Origin: Monosiga brevicollis MX1
Lineage: Eukaryota; Opisthokonta; Choanoflagellata; Craspedida; Salpingoecidae
Assembly (NCBI RefSeq): GCF_000002865.3
Contig: NW_001865041.1
Location: 20,486-84,485 of the forward strand
Reading direction: 5' to 3'
Length of the DNA stretch: 64,000 nucleotides
The position numbers and the translations under genes are program-made. The notes under the pieces are model-generated. The model did not search any database. It was not told where the DNA came from and saw only the letters and a list, made by a program, of their open reading frames with translations. Every line of letters begins with the position of its first letter. Positions within the stretch are counted from its first letter, which is position 1. Shown here piece after piece: positions 46,134-56,833 of the stretch.

Positions 46134-47153
46134 ATGGGTGTCTCCACCAGCCGAGACACCAGCCATTCAGGCAAAGGACGACAAGCAGCGATGCCGTCGA
46201 GTCCCTCGGCAACCAGCCCCCTGTTGGACCCCCGCTCTCCAGCACCCTATGGACTCTTTAACCGAACACCACTGCGTCAACCCGCCACGGGCTCAGGCCT
46301 TCGACATCCCCTGCCAGCTGTTCCCGGCAGCTTGGACCTTGTCCATGCACAGCATCCCATGGGTCTGCGGGCGGCACCCGTGCCCCGCTGCGCAGGTCAA
46401 ACTGACCTCTTGGAGCCCCTGGACCCAAGATCTCCCTCGCGCATGATTGACCGCACCCCTATCCGCCCTGCTGCCGACCCCGTTGCTCACAAACCAACCT
46501 TGGGCTCACCTTTGGGTGCTACCTTCAACACCATGGCTCGCGCCCCTGTACGCGCCCCTGCTCAACCACAGTTTGCTGATGATAGCCTAGAGATGGAATT
46601 TGACGGCACCTTTGGCGCCCGCAGTGAGCTCTTGGCCTCTTCCCAATCCGCCGTGGAGCACTTTGTGTCTCCTACCAAGCCCACAAGCGCACGCCTGGAT
46701 GCGACTCGCACTGACCTTGCCAGACCACAGCCCACGCGCCACGCGCACAACTCGCAATCCGACCCTACCGCGAGTGAGAAGCCAGCCTCTACCACGCGAG
46801 ACCATCAGACTGCTTTGCCAACGACAACCTGGCATCTTGGCCCCGCCAGTTTACCCAGCTTGGTGTCAACGCCAACCACGCCCATGAGCCCAAGTGTCGA
46901 AAGCCGAAACAGTGAACGCATCACTGTCCTGGCCGATTCGTTCGAAGGTGCTTCCCACAAACATGCAAGCCCAAGCCAACCGATGGCCGTTCGCCGGACC
47001 AAGCATGCCGAGAACCAGCAGCGGACCGCCTTGAGCCCAAAAAATGTCAACCAGGCCCAGCCAGCCTTGACCTTACACAAACTTCAACGGCAACCTCAGC
47101 AAGCTCAGACTGGCCCATCCGTGGCCAGCCCTCGTGCCCTGACCCTGCGCTAG
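46134..47153 (+). CDS. CDCA3/TOME-1-like protein with two DPRSP...RTP motifs
   Basis: An intronless frame of 339 aa from an ATG at 46134. Two copies of a conserved motif are present: LLDPRSPAPYGLFNRTPLRQ and LDPRSPSRMIDRTPIRP, about 70 residues apart. Vertebrate CDCA3 (TOME-1) has exactly two such motifs near its N-terminus (DPRSPSAGILRTPI and DPRSPTLGIARTPM). In both families the protein starts with MG plus a Ser/Thr-rich stretch compatible with myristoylation. The rest is disordered and rich in Pro, Ser, Thr and Gln, with many SP/TP sites and the short hydrophobic ERITVLADSFEG. CDCA3 is a mitotic regulator and SCF component in vertebrates. That function is inferred here only from the motif pair and layout. 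No KEN box is obvious. Confidence 0.72.
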   Translation: MGVSTSRDTSHSGKGRQAAMPSSPSATSPLLDPRSPAPYGLFNRTPLRQPATGSGLRHPLPAVPGSLDLVHAQHPMGLRAAPVPRCAGQTDLLEPLDPRSPSRMIDRTPIRPAADPVAHKPTLGSPLGATFNTMARAPVRAPAQPQFADDSLEMEFDGTFGARSELLASSQSAVEHFVSPTKPTSARLDATRTDLARPQPTRHAHNSQSDPTASEKPASTTRDHQTALPTTTWHLGPASLPSLVSTPTTPMSPSVESRNSERITVLADSFEGASHKHASPSQPMAVRRTKHAENQQRTALSPKNVNQAQPALTLHKLQRQPQQAQTGPSVASPRALTLR

Positions 47154-47496
47154 AACTGCCAACATCGAAGAATTATTATGCCTCCATGCCTTTTTGAGAC
47201 CCGCCACCCGATGACCACTCTTGACTTTGTCCTTCCTGTTGTTCTTGTCATGGTCATTATTCTCCTAACAATCAGACAGTAGACGTCGAGCAAATTGACG
47301 CCACATCCATCCCACCATCTCAAAGGATGCATACACACATACACGCACACGCACACGCACACACAATGTACATCATTCGGAAACCCCTTTGACGCCTTGA
47401 ACCGCCATCCACACGATTCAAGCTCTACTACACTATTACGTAACCTTTGACTGATTTCTCAATTTTTTGAATTTGTTTTTGTTGTTTTTCAACATC
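47154..47496. promoter_or_regulatory. Short intergenic region upstream of IDUA
   Basis: 343 bp with a small CA-rich stretch at 47333-47362. No feature recognised beyond presumed 3' UTR and promoter. Confidence 0.5.
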
Positions 47497-50400
47497 ATGT
47501 CGAGCCGTCGTTTGGAACGAGGCGCTTGCCTGTGGATCGGCTTGCTGGGCGCAGTAGTGGGGCTGGCTCTCGGTGCCAATGGGATCCATCCAACCGCCAC
47601 AGCTATCACAAACCGGAGTATCCAAATCAACTTTGCAGAAGAGGTGCTGCTTCCTTTTCCCCACTTTTGGCAAAGGTCAGGCTGGCGTGCTCTCTTGTCG
47701 ATTTGCAGCCACCGCGCGCGTAGATTGCGACTCTCAACCTCACCAAATTGCGCACCATTCCTTGCTCAGCTGCGGATGGTGCCCGCCAGATCCACATGAA
47801 GAGTTTGCCCAGTATTTCCTCACCGAAGATCAGCGGCAGAATCACATTCTGATTGGTGTGTCTTCTTCCTTCAACCCGTTCAAGCCCCGCTCTCCGCTAG
47901 GCTGGCTGCATTACCTAGAGCTGATACTGGGGTCGCCCTTCCACTCAACCCACGCACCTGACCTGCAGGCTCGGTGCCACATGACGGTATCAAGTATGTT
48001 CGCATTCATTTCCTCTTGGATCTCATCCACGTGGCCAATGCCTACGAAGTCGACTGTGATAGCGCAACATGGACCTGCTTTAACGAGTCGGCGGTAGGCC
48101 CTTGATGTTGACACCAACCCAAGACATGCTTCGATTGGTGACTGGATCGGGCGCACCGGAGCAAACCTGCTCATGCCATCATTGCTCAGGGATTTTTGGC
48201 TGGTGTTGCGCTCAATTGGACGGATCTGGATGCCGGTCTTGATATTCTCAAAAGCAACGGCCTCTACCCTGGCTTTGAAATCATGGGTTTGTCCATCTCC
48301 CACGCACCAGAGAGTGGCATCACCCGCACAAGCCATGCCACCTAGCAGCGTGACCTCATTTTGAAGCCATTTTCTGCGCTATCTTTTTCCCCAGGCAATC
48401 CTGGTGGCACCTTGTTCTCAGATTTCCGTGATGCTACTCAGCTTGATGCCTTTGGCCAGGTCGTCACTGCCTTGGCCAAGCGGTACATTGGGCGCTACGG
48501 TCTTCAAGAGGGTAGGTGCACCCCCCTGAGGAAGCAAGGTGCTTCACCTATTTGATTGCGTATTTTGATTCACGCTGTGGCCGCAACAATGCCCATCATG
48601 CTGCGATAGTGAGACAGTGGCGCTTTGAGTCATGGAATGGTCAGTCGCCCCTCGCCGCCGGCTAGCATGACCAGTCGGGCATTTTCTTGTCGGTATAGAT
48701 GCCCCACCTCATCTGCAATGACTTTTTCTCTCTTTTCTGAAATGTTCATCGCCGCTGCCCGCAGAACCAGAAGGAGAGTGCAAAGAAGAGCTCCAAGCCA
48801 ACATCCAATGCAACCTAGCTGCTTTTATCAACTATTGGGATGTAATTGAGCACGCCTTGCATCAAGTTGATGGCCAGGTCTGTCGATCCAGGTCTTCTAA
48901 AAAGGTGGCCCTTTGCCGGAAAGGTCATTGGGATACCGCCATCATCATCATCATCATCATAGTCGGCCTCGTAGTTGCAACCGGCTATGTCATCTCATGG
49001 AGGTGAATTCTTGATAGCTGATCTTTGGGGGTCCAGCTTCGGATGGCGACAAGAGCTTCTTTGTTGCCATCGTTGAGCACTGCCTCACAGGCACTCACTA
49101 TGTCACCGGCGCAGCTGGCTGTGGGAACATTACTTACTTCAACTTTCATCAAAAAGGTCTCCTTGTGCTTCATCGCCTCATCACCGAAGCCCCATCGCTT
49201 GGTCGGTTCTCCGCGTGTCTTCACATTTTGACACGTCATCTGCACATAGGCAACAGCAACAGCTTGGGCATCATCGAGCAGGAGAAGCCTTTAGCCACTT
49301 GGCTCTATCAGCAGACACGGCATACCGCGTACGCTGATACGGCCTTTGGCAACGATGAAGCTGATCCGCTTGTAACCTGGAGTCGGTATGTGAAGCCTCA
49401 AAGCCTCAGGCACACTCGCATACCCACCTTATGATCGGGCAATGCAACAAAGTTGTATGCTTTAGGCAGCACTTTGGCAATGCCCGCTCTGACTGACATG
49501 TGTTGTTGCTTTAGCATTGAGCCTTGGCGGGCAGATGCTCGCTACCCCGCAATGATTGTCAAGACCATAAAGCAACACATGGTCGATCTCATCTACAATT
49601 CTTCGCTGCCCGGTCTGTACCTGGAGTCCCGTGGCATGACCCACTTTAATTTCACCCGCCCAACGTAAAGAATAACCTGAACCGAGCTGAGCCAACTCTT
49701 TTCACCGGGGCATGCCAACAGGATTTCGCTACGACCTTCTATCCAATGACAATGGTTTTCTAAATTATCCAGACAACGGACCGCATGCCTTTACGCAACG
49801 CACGCTCGTTTCACGCTTTGATTACAATGCCACCCAGTCCATTGCCAGCTTTCGCAAGCTCAGTCTCAACGTGATGGCGCTCCTGTCCCTACTCGGTGAT
49901 CGGGTTACCTTGGCCACCACCGGCACGGCGTCTCCGGACACGGATATCATTGGCACTATCGCCACCGTGCGTGGGGACGCTGCCTCACGAGAAGTGGCCG
50001 TGCTTCTGTATGCCTCCAATGACGCAGCCAATGATACCATCGACTTCACGGTTCTGCTCAATGCAAGCCATTGGCCCAGCTTCTCAGACGGCGCTGTTGC
50101 TGTGGCTTTTGCGCTGGATGATGCACATGGCAGTGCATTCGCAGCGTGGCAAGCACAGGGCGCGCCGACATTTCCCTCTGTAGCTGAGCGCGAGGCCATG
50201 CGTCAGGCAGCAGAAATTCCTCTTGTGGCAGGATTTCCCCAACCCGTGAGTGAGCCAGAATGGCGGTTCAATATACCAGCCCCGGGGCTTGTGCTGTTGC
50301 ACGTGTGTGAGCAGCGGGCAGCCCCAGCTGCTCTAGCGGCCCCGCGACTTCACGTTACAACCACGCGATCACCACCCGAGGTATACATTCTTTGGAATGA

Positions 50401-50605
50401 CGCCCCAGATCGCTGTCTTCTGACGTACGAGGTGATGTACAGCGCAACGTCCAGAAGTGACGCGATTCGCGTCAACCCTGTGGCGACTCGCTTCACAGCA
50501 TACCTGCATGTGCAGAACGGAACATTGGCACAGGGGTGTTACAGCGTCACAGTCACTGACTATTGGGGGCAATCATCACCGCCCAGCCCCGTCACGTGCT
50601 TGTGA
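47497..50605 (+). CDS. IDUA: Alpha-L-iduronidase, lysosomal GH39 glycosidase
   Basis: Eleven exons: 47497-47572, 47709-47855, 47969-48093, 48190-48286, 48395-48511, 48610-48639, 48765-48877, 49018-49156, 49250-49385, 49515-49612 and 49722-50605. They sum to 1,962 nt, 653 aa. An N-terminal signal peptide (LWIGLLGAVVGLAL) is followed by matches along the whole of human IDUA: CGWCPPDPHEEFAQYFLTED, HDGIKYVRIHFLLDLI, GLYPGFEIMG, RYIGRYGL, WRFESWNEP, IFGGP, NDEADPLVTW, PWRADARYPAMIVK and LLSNDNGFLNY. The catalytic acid/base Glu (WNEP) and nucleophile Glu (NDEADP) are both present. The enzyme removes terminal iduronic acid from dermatan and heparan sulfate in lysosomes. The acid/base Glu codon is split by an intron (48639/48765). 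The C-terminus matches the human fibronectin-like region. Confidence 0.96.
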
Positions 50606-51176
50606 GCGCCTAAACCGCTCTATGCTTCCAAATGACTTTTGACCAAATGGCATCAATTACATACGCTCTTGACGGCAGAATGCATCAGATCATGCATGGC
50701 ATCACACAGGGAAAAAAAAATCAAAGAGAAAGACCGTCGAAATGCCACACAAAGGTCGGGGCCTGTCAGCCGTGCCATCGGACACAGTCAAGAGGTGATG
50801 ACCAGGCGCAAAGGGGTATCTGCAAGCGGCATGCTTTGTCATAAACAGTCGTGAATAAAGAAAGATAGCATACACCTGTCACATGGACCACACAAACAAG
50901 AAAAAGAAAAGCAAGAGTATCTGGGACACAGCAGGCATGACGGGAGAAAAGCCTCGCGCTTTGCGCGGTGGGACAAGCTGAACACACGAAAGCCATAGTT
51001 TGTCACTCGAAACCAACGCTGGAGAGCAAGCCCAGGGTGTACAGCAACACACGGGAAAATAATAATCGGTTTGGACGGTAGAAGCAATTGTACGGCACAA
51101 CCAAAGAAACATACAGTGACCGCCTGGGGCGAAGGGGATCGTTGAAGGATAGACATGCTCGACATCAGGAGAAGGC
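50606..51176. other. Convergent 3' spacer
   Basis: 571 bp between the IDUA stop and the next gene's stop. It has an A9 run near 50712 and nothing else I can name. Confidence 0.6.
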
Positions 51177-53392
51177 CTAATTGCCTCGCCGCGGTGCCTT
51201 AGCAGGTGGCTGCCCCATGTCAGTCGCATCCAAAACGGAGGGTTGGCCGCTGTACACTGCTTGTGACGACCCAGGGGAAGCTTCGTGCTCCTGCTGCAGC
51301 GTGGGCTGGGGTAGGCCCGAGTCGGCTTTGAGGCTTGATTGTTCGGCACCAAGCTCCGAGGCTTGTTGTAAGCCCATGACGGCTGGATGACCCTCAGGGC
51401 CACTGAGAACGGCAGCCCCATTTTCAGGGACCCGGGGAACGCTTGAGCGAGGCATCATGGCGGCACGCATGTTCTGCATGACGTCGATTGAGGGGTACAG
51501 GCGGGCTGAATATGAATACTGCTCACGAGCTTCGCGCTCGCGCTCCTGCATGTCAGGCAATTGTTCCGGGGGCAGCTGATGTGCCACTTCCATGTGCGAG
51601 TACATGGGTGGATAAGGATACATTGGAGGGTTTGAGGAGGTCATGGAGTTGGCGATGCTTTGGTAATGGCCAGTATCCATGCCGTCCAACATGGGTTGCG
51701 CCATGCCAGGCATGAGCAATGCATGGCTGCCATCTGGGTGCCGCTGGGCCAGTCCGGCCATCGCCATCGCAGCATGCTCAACGCCATCTTGCTGCGCTAA
51801 GCCAGCGTGTTGGGCTGCGGCCTGGTCTGCAAGCCCAGCTTGGGACGAGACGGGCGGGGTTGCGACAGCGTTGGCGGCAGGCTGGCCAACGGGTGGGAGA
51901 GCAGCATCTGCCGCTGTTTTGTATGCTTGGTCGGCATCCGGGTGGGAGTCGGCATGGTGGCTCATCATAGCCGGGTGCGGGAGAGCTGGTAGAACCATGC
52001 CGTGCTGGTTGACGTAGTGGCCCATGTGGTGGTGTTCCGAGGGCAACATCATGTGTTCAGTGTCTGGGATGGCAGGGCAGTTGGGGCAGCTGTTTGTGGT
52101 CGTGCGGCTGGCTTGTGACTTGAGCTGAATTTCAGTGGCATTGGCCTCGCGCAGGTGGGCGCCCGCCACGAGCATGGCCCAGGTGAAGATGTTGTCACGG
52201 TGTACAAAGTGATTGATACGCTCCTTGTCCTTTGGGTGAATGTTGATGCGGCCGTCGCGCCGATGTAGAGCCTCGGCAGGAAGTGAGGTGCAGTCACCGT
52301 ACCAGCCGGACATGACAACGCCATTTTCTCTTTTTCGCTGATCCACGGCTGTGAGTCGATCGCCGGACCAAGGGTTGATCAGAAGGTGAAAAGCAAACAG
52401 GGATCCCTGACGTGTCGCGTTCAAATTGTCCATCAAAGTTTTAATCTGAGCACCAAGGCGACGAGGGTGCGATGGCAAAGAGCGGCACAAGTGACTGAGG
52501 ACTGTTGCAGGGTCACCAAGCTGTTGGTGGCGAGGCAGGTTGTTATGCGCCAGACAAGGTTCAGGATTGATACCTTTTCAAGATGTTTCTTGACATCAGT
52601 AATGGCCTTGGCATATGCCTCGGGGCTATCAATGACAGCGGGACCGGAATTGGACGGCAATTTGCCGCACATGGAACAGGCCTTGCGCTGTGCCTTGCGA
52701 ATGCGACTCTTGCAGCCAGGGGTTGGGCAGTTTTTGAGATCTGTCAGCACATTGTCCGAGCGCATCGAGAATAAAAGACAAAAGAGAGAAAGTGAGAAGC
52801 ATGCATCACGAGTCAATCCCATCTCGAGCTCACCCGAGCCTCGAGGAAGAAAGGTGCATTCACAAATTGGGCGCTCGGCATCATTGGTGTGGTGAGTTTG
52901 CTTGGGCGCACGTACTATTGGCACGCATGCATCCGGCGCACGAGAGCTTGCCACACGGCAAGGGCTGTGTTTGATCAAAGAGGCGCATTTTCCAGTCCTC
53001 CTTATTGGCAAGATGAGCAACATAGACGCCAAGGCAGCCCTCCTCACTTCGAGCTGCCGTGACAGCTTCCTCCACACCTAGCAGGCATGCAAGACCGAGA
53101 TGAGGCTCAAGTACACTCTATGGTGAGCGGGTGGATACGCTTGACACCCAATCAGGGATCTAAAAAGAAGAGCCGAACGCCGGTGAAGCAACAAGGTGGG
53201 GGGGGGTTCCGAATCGAGGCTGCACAACGCACGAGGAAAGGCTAGACGTCCGCTGGCATCGTGTGTTAAGGTTTCTTGGCGGTCGTCCCAGACGATCCAT
53301 TTGTTGCCTTGGGCCAGCCGTTGCCGGGCACGATCCCGAGCCTCGCTGGCAACGGGGTGCCCGAGCTCATCCGACGCATCCATCGAATCCAT
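51177..53392 (-). CDS. Unknown protein with Cys-rich zinc-ribbon-like region and His/Met/Gln-rich tail
   Basis: Four exons: 53392-53233, 53077-52916, 52740-52574 and 52520-51177, giving 610 aa exactly in frame. The N-terminal part contains NKWIVWDDRQETLTHDASGR. It is followed by a Cys-rich zone with CGKLSCAGC, then CPTPGCKSR and KACSMCGK, spaced like a pair of zinc-binding knuckles. A globular middle includes LINPWSGDRLTAVDQRKREN, GVVMSGWYGDCTSLPAEAL and RINHFVHRDNIFTWAMLVAG, with alternating hydrophobics. The last ~300 residues are low complexity, rich in His, Met, Gln, Ala and Pro (EHHHMGHYVNQHGM, YPYPPMYSHMEV), typical of disordered transcription or RNA-granule proteins. I recognise no family. 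Two ATGs lie at 53392 and 53383; the first is used. Confidence 0.82.
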
Positions 53393-54412
53393 CAGACCCG
53401 GTTGCGAGCGACGATTTACAGCTGTAGCGGCGGCGAGTCGGTGCGGGGCCGAGCCAGCGGGAGGTAACAATGGCTAGACAACCTGGTCAATCCCCGTTGC
53501 ACACCAACACCTGACTCAAATCCAGAACCCACACCAGCAGTCCTGTTCGAGCGAGCAGGCCAACGCCCACAACCTGCTCTCCCCCGCTTCTTGAATCACC
53601 TCTCCTCCCCCAAATATTCAACCCCTCGGTCAATAAAAAAAAACACGACACAACATCCAAAAACAAGAAAAAAAAGAAAAAAAAAAACGGCGATTTGGTG
53701 TGTGAAAGTGAGAGAGAATTGAGAGAGACAGAGACAAGAGACAGAGACGGATACAGAGACACTATACAGAGACAGAGATGAACAGAACACACACTGACAG
53801 ACCTGACCTTTCTCCTCTTCTTCCCCACCCCTCCTTTTGTATCCCCTTCTCACTTGACTCATCGCTGCGCTCCTTGGCCAGACCACCAAAGAGCCAGAAG
53901 CTCGTCCCCGTTCCCACTGCCCATCGAGGCGGACTTGGTGCCATTCCGCGCACGGCCTTCGTATGAGGCACCAGACCAGAACGCTCCGCTTAAGCTTGAT
54001 TCCCTTGGAATGATATAACACGTTGTCAAACCGTGTTGCAAATGACAGTTGGTAGCCAAATGTGTTTGTCTGACAATTGTGGCACAGCAGCTCCACAGTG
54101 ACATGCACAGACTCGAGTCAAAAATTAAAAATTTGATTACGGCATCGACTAAAAAAAACAAATATCTTTTGCTAAACGAAGTCAAGGTAAGAATCGAACA
54201 CCAAAAAGTAGACTCAAAGGAGAGCAGACAGAAGGGAGATGCAGCACAGCCACGCACAATCCACACATCGCCTTGGACGATGGGATGTGCAAAAGAAAAA
54301 TACCCTTGACCGACAGTCCTTTCACAGGGTGGAAACTCTCTGAGCATGAGTATTGCTTCGCCTTTGGATGGGCGGAACAGACAATTGAAGCAGACGCGTC
54401 CAAGCGCAAGCT
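53393..54412. promoter_or_regulatory. Intergenic region between two minus-strand genes
   Basis: About 1 kb with A-rich and GA-rich patches (53640-53690, 53706-53780) and no convincing gene. It contains the junctophilin-like 3' UTR and the promoter of the Cys-rich gene. Confidence 0.5.
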
Positions 54413-56833
54413 TCAGGCAAAGACAATCAGGGATGACGCCAAGAGCGCAACACAGGCGATGAACCAGCCCTCGTGTCGCTGCCACCATGGCTCGGAGACA
54501 CTGGAGATGATTATCTTGCTGTGCACCGTGGAGCTTGGAGTCGGGGCCTGTTCAACGGGCGCCAATATTTTGACGGTACCCAACCCCAGCGCATGATCGT
54601 GTTTCTCGCGCTCGTGTTGAGCCAAAAAGTCAAACCACCTGGAAAGCACTCAGCCACAATGTAACACGCATGAGCCTGAATATCGTACGTGGCCAAACCA
54701 TCACAAGAACCCGCTGTCGCCGACATGCGTCGCCGTGGCCATGAAACAACATCAAAGCGCATACCGGCTCAGTACGAGGGGCTGGAAACGGCCCGCTGGA
54801 GGAAACCGAGCTTGTAGTATTTGTACTTGCTCCTCAGTCAATTTGGACTCGGGACCGCACAAGTGCTCAATCCGAAGGCACACGCTGGCCAGCGTCAACG
54901 CGCGCTGTGCGTTTTCAGCTGCCTCAAAGTGACGCTGCCGCGCGTCTTCGGCCGCCGCCTCAGCAGACAAGGCCTGTTGCAGACTGATGGTGGCGCGACG
55001 GGTGGCCGTGTCCACGTCCTTGCTGGTCTGATGTAGAACGTCCAAAATCTTGAAGAAAGGGAAAAAAAAAAAAAGAAAAAAAAAAAGTATGAGCAAGAAA
55101 TAAGAAAAAACTACACGTCCCGGCTTGCCTTACACCTGGCCGTGTTTGAGAACAGCGACAGCTCGATGTTCTGCGGTGATGAAACGCTGAGATAGCGCAG
55201 CACCCACCTTGCCTGCAGTGGCCTTGAGAGGCACACTCAACTCATCATTGGACCACTTGCCGCAGCGCGCCAGCGTGCCACGACTGAGTCGACCCAAGCC
55301 ATTGCGTCGGTTTCCCACCCATTGCCCCTCATACACGGCTCCATTTGCAAACTCCTACGACAGTATAGGAAAGAGAGGCGAAAAGGGATGAGGAAGCACG
55401 TGGGGTCATTTTGGAGATCAGCTCTCGCAATCGTGTTGACGCGCAGGCCACGGTCATTGTCCACGTACCATGCGTCCAAAGCCGCTTTTGCGATCATTTT
55501 TCCACGAGCCCGTGTACACCTCAGGGTGACGCACAATCTCGCCCTTTTCGTTGTACACAGGCGGCCAGTAGCGCTCACCAAAACCGTGTCGGCGGCCTCC
55601 CTTCCACAGGCCTCGATAATAACCACCTGCAGCCGAGAGCAGCGACCACGATTAGAATGGTCCCTGGACCCTAATCACGCAATGGCGTGCTTTGCAATCA
55701 AGATGTGGGACATACCATCGCGATACGTCTCCACGCCAAAGCCTTCAGGCTGGCCATCGTTCCACACACCCTTGTACACCCGACCTGGTGGTCACATCAT
55801 GCGCGAAGAGAACGGGCGGGCTTTTCCAGTTAGTTCGGTGGCGGGGCCTTTGATCTCAAACTGCCAGACGCTCGCAGTTTGCAGGCCGAGTACAATGAAC
55901 AAGGGGAGAGGGCAGCACTAGACACACCAGTTTTGAGCCATACTTGGCACCCGTGCCCACTGCGTAGGCCGGCACGCCATTCGCCAGCGTAGATGCGCTT
56001 GTCTACACAAAAGACAAAGGTCAAGGACAAAGATACCAAAGATACTTTGTTTGAGCAAACTTTTTGCGTGTAATCTCGACCACCACCATCAAGCTGTCCG
56101 TTGTCACAAGAGGTGATAGGGGCGCCCCTTCATTGATGAGGTATGCAAATTCGTACCAGCGTCTTGCAGCAAAACACCAGCACCAGAGGGCTGACCCCCC
56201 ACCCAGGAACCAAAGTAGCGCTGGCCATCAAGCCAAACAAAGACACCAACATCATGCTACATCACACATGACGGAAGGTGAGTTTTGAGACGATCCTCGC
56301 TTCCCGTCCAAAGCCATGGTTCAGGCTCAAGAGGAGGCCGGCGTGGTGACATACTTTGCTGCCACGAATCCAAGCACCACTGTAGATCCAACCATCGGCG
56401 CCAAGGCGCATGCCAAGGCCATGTGCCTCACTTTCCTTGATCTCGCCAATGTAACTCGATCCCGTGGGCCATTCAAATACACCAAAGTGTGTAGCATCCG
56501 CATTGATGGTGAGCGCCTTGGCAATACCCAGCTGACGAAGCCGAGCTTCGCCCTCTTTAAAGGCATCAAAGGTGTCGAGATGCTCATAGGAGCCAGCACG
56601 CCGAAGGAGTTGCGGCAAACAATGATCCTTATTCTCATCTTGGGCAAGCAGCATGTCGCGAAAATCGCCGGCCGAGCTACCAGGCCCTATCGCAGGACAA
56701 GGCAATGGGCGGGTTGAGGGGAAGCTGCTGCTTCACGCCGCTCCCAACCAAGAGGGCACAGTTCAAGTGTTGAGCTGACTAGGCATGCTTGATAAGAAAA
56801 CACACCTTTGGAACGAGAGTAGCTGGACGCCAT
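54413..56833 (-). CDS. Junctophilin-like protein: MORN repeats, helix, C-terminal membrane anchor
   Basis: Nine exons: 56833-56806, 56686-56355, 56220-56157, 56002-55928, 55784-55716, 55625-55468, 55354-55136, 55048-54765 and 54638-54413, giving 484 aa exactly in frame. About eight MORN units run from residue ~80 to ~290, including GVFEWPTGSSYIGEIKESE, YAGEWRAGLRSGHG and YKGVWNDGQPEGFGVETY followed by RDGGYYRGLWKGGRRHGFG. The last pair is strikingly close to junctophilin (YKGTWNNGLQDGYGTETY, then ADGGTYQGQFTNGMRHGYG). An Ala/Arg/Glu-rich helical region follows (QALSAEAAAEDARQRHFEAA). The very C-terminus is one hydrophobic segment, WFIACVALLASSLIVFA. MORN repeats that bind plasma membrane, a helical spacer and a C-terminal ER anchor are the defining order of junctophilins, which hold ER against plasma membrane. 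The N-terminal ~60 residues before the MORN units differ from animal junctophilins. Confidence 0.88.

Noticed and set aside
47643-47680. A 37-nt first intron for IDUA with donor after FAEE
   Set aside because: Too short compared with other introns here. A donor at 47573 joins the signal peptide to the mature region in phase and gives a 653-aa protein.
48878-49017. Poly-Ile/Val stretch from a (CAT)n run that would give IDUA a membrane span
   Set aside because: Homology (IFGGP joining directly after the previous exon in phase 0) shows it is an intron.
49613-49721. Alternative IDUA exon continuing to FTRPT before a GTAAAG donor
   Set aside because: That donor shifts the frame into a stop; the GTCTGT donor at 49613 restores the NSSLPGFRYDLLSNDN match.
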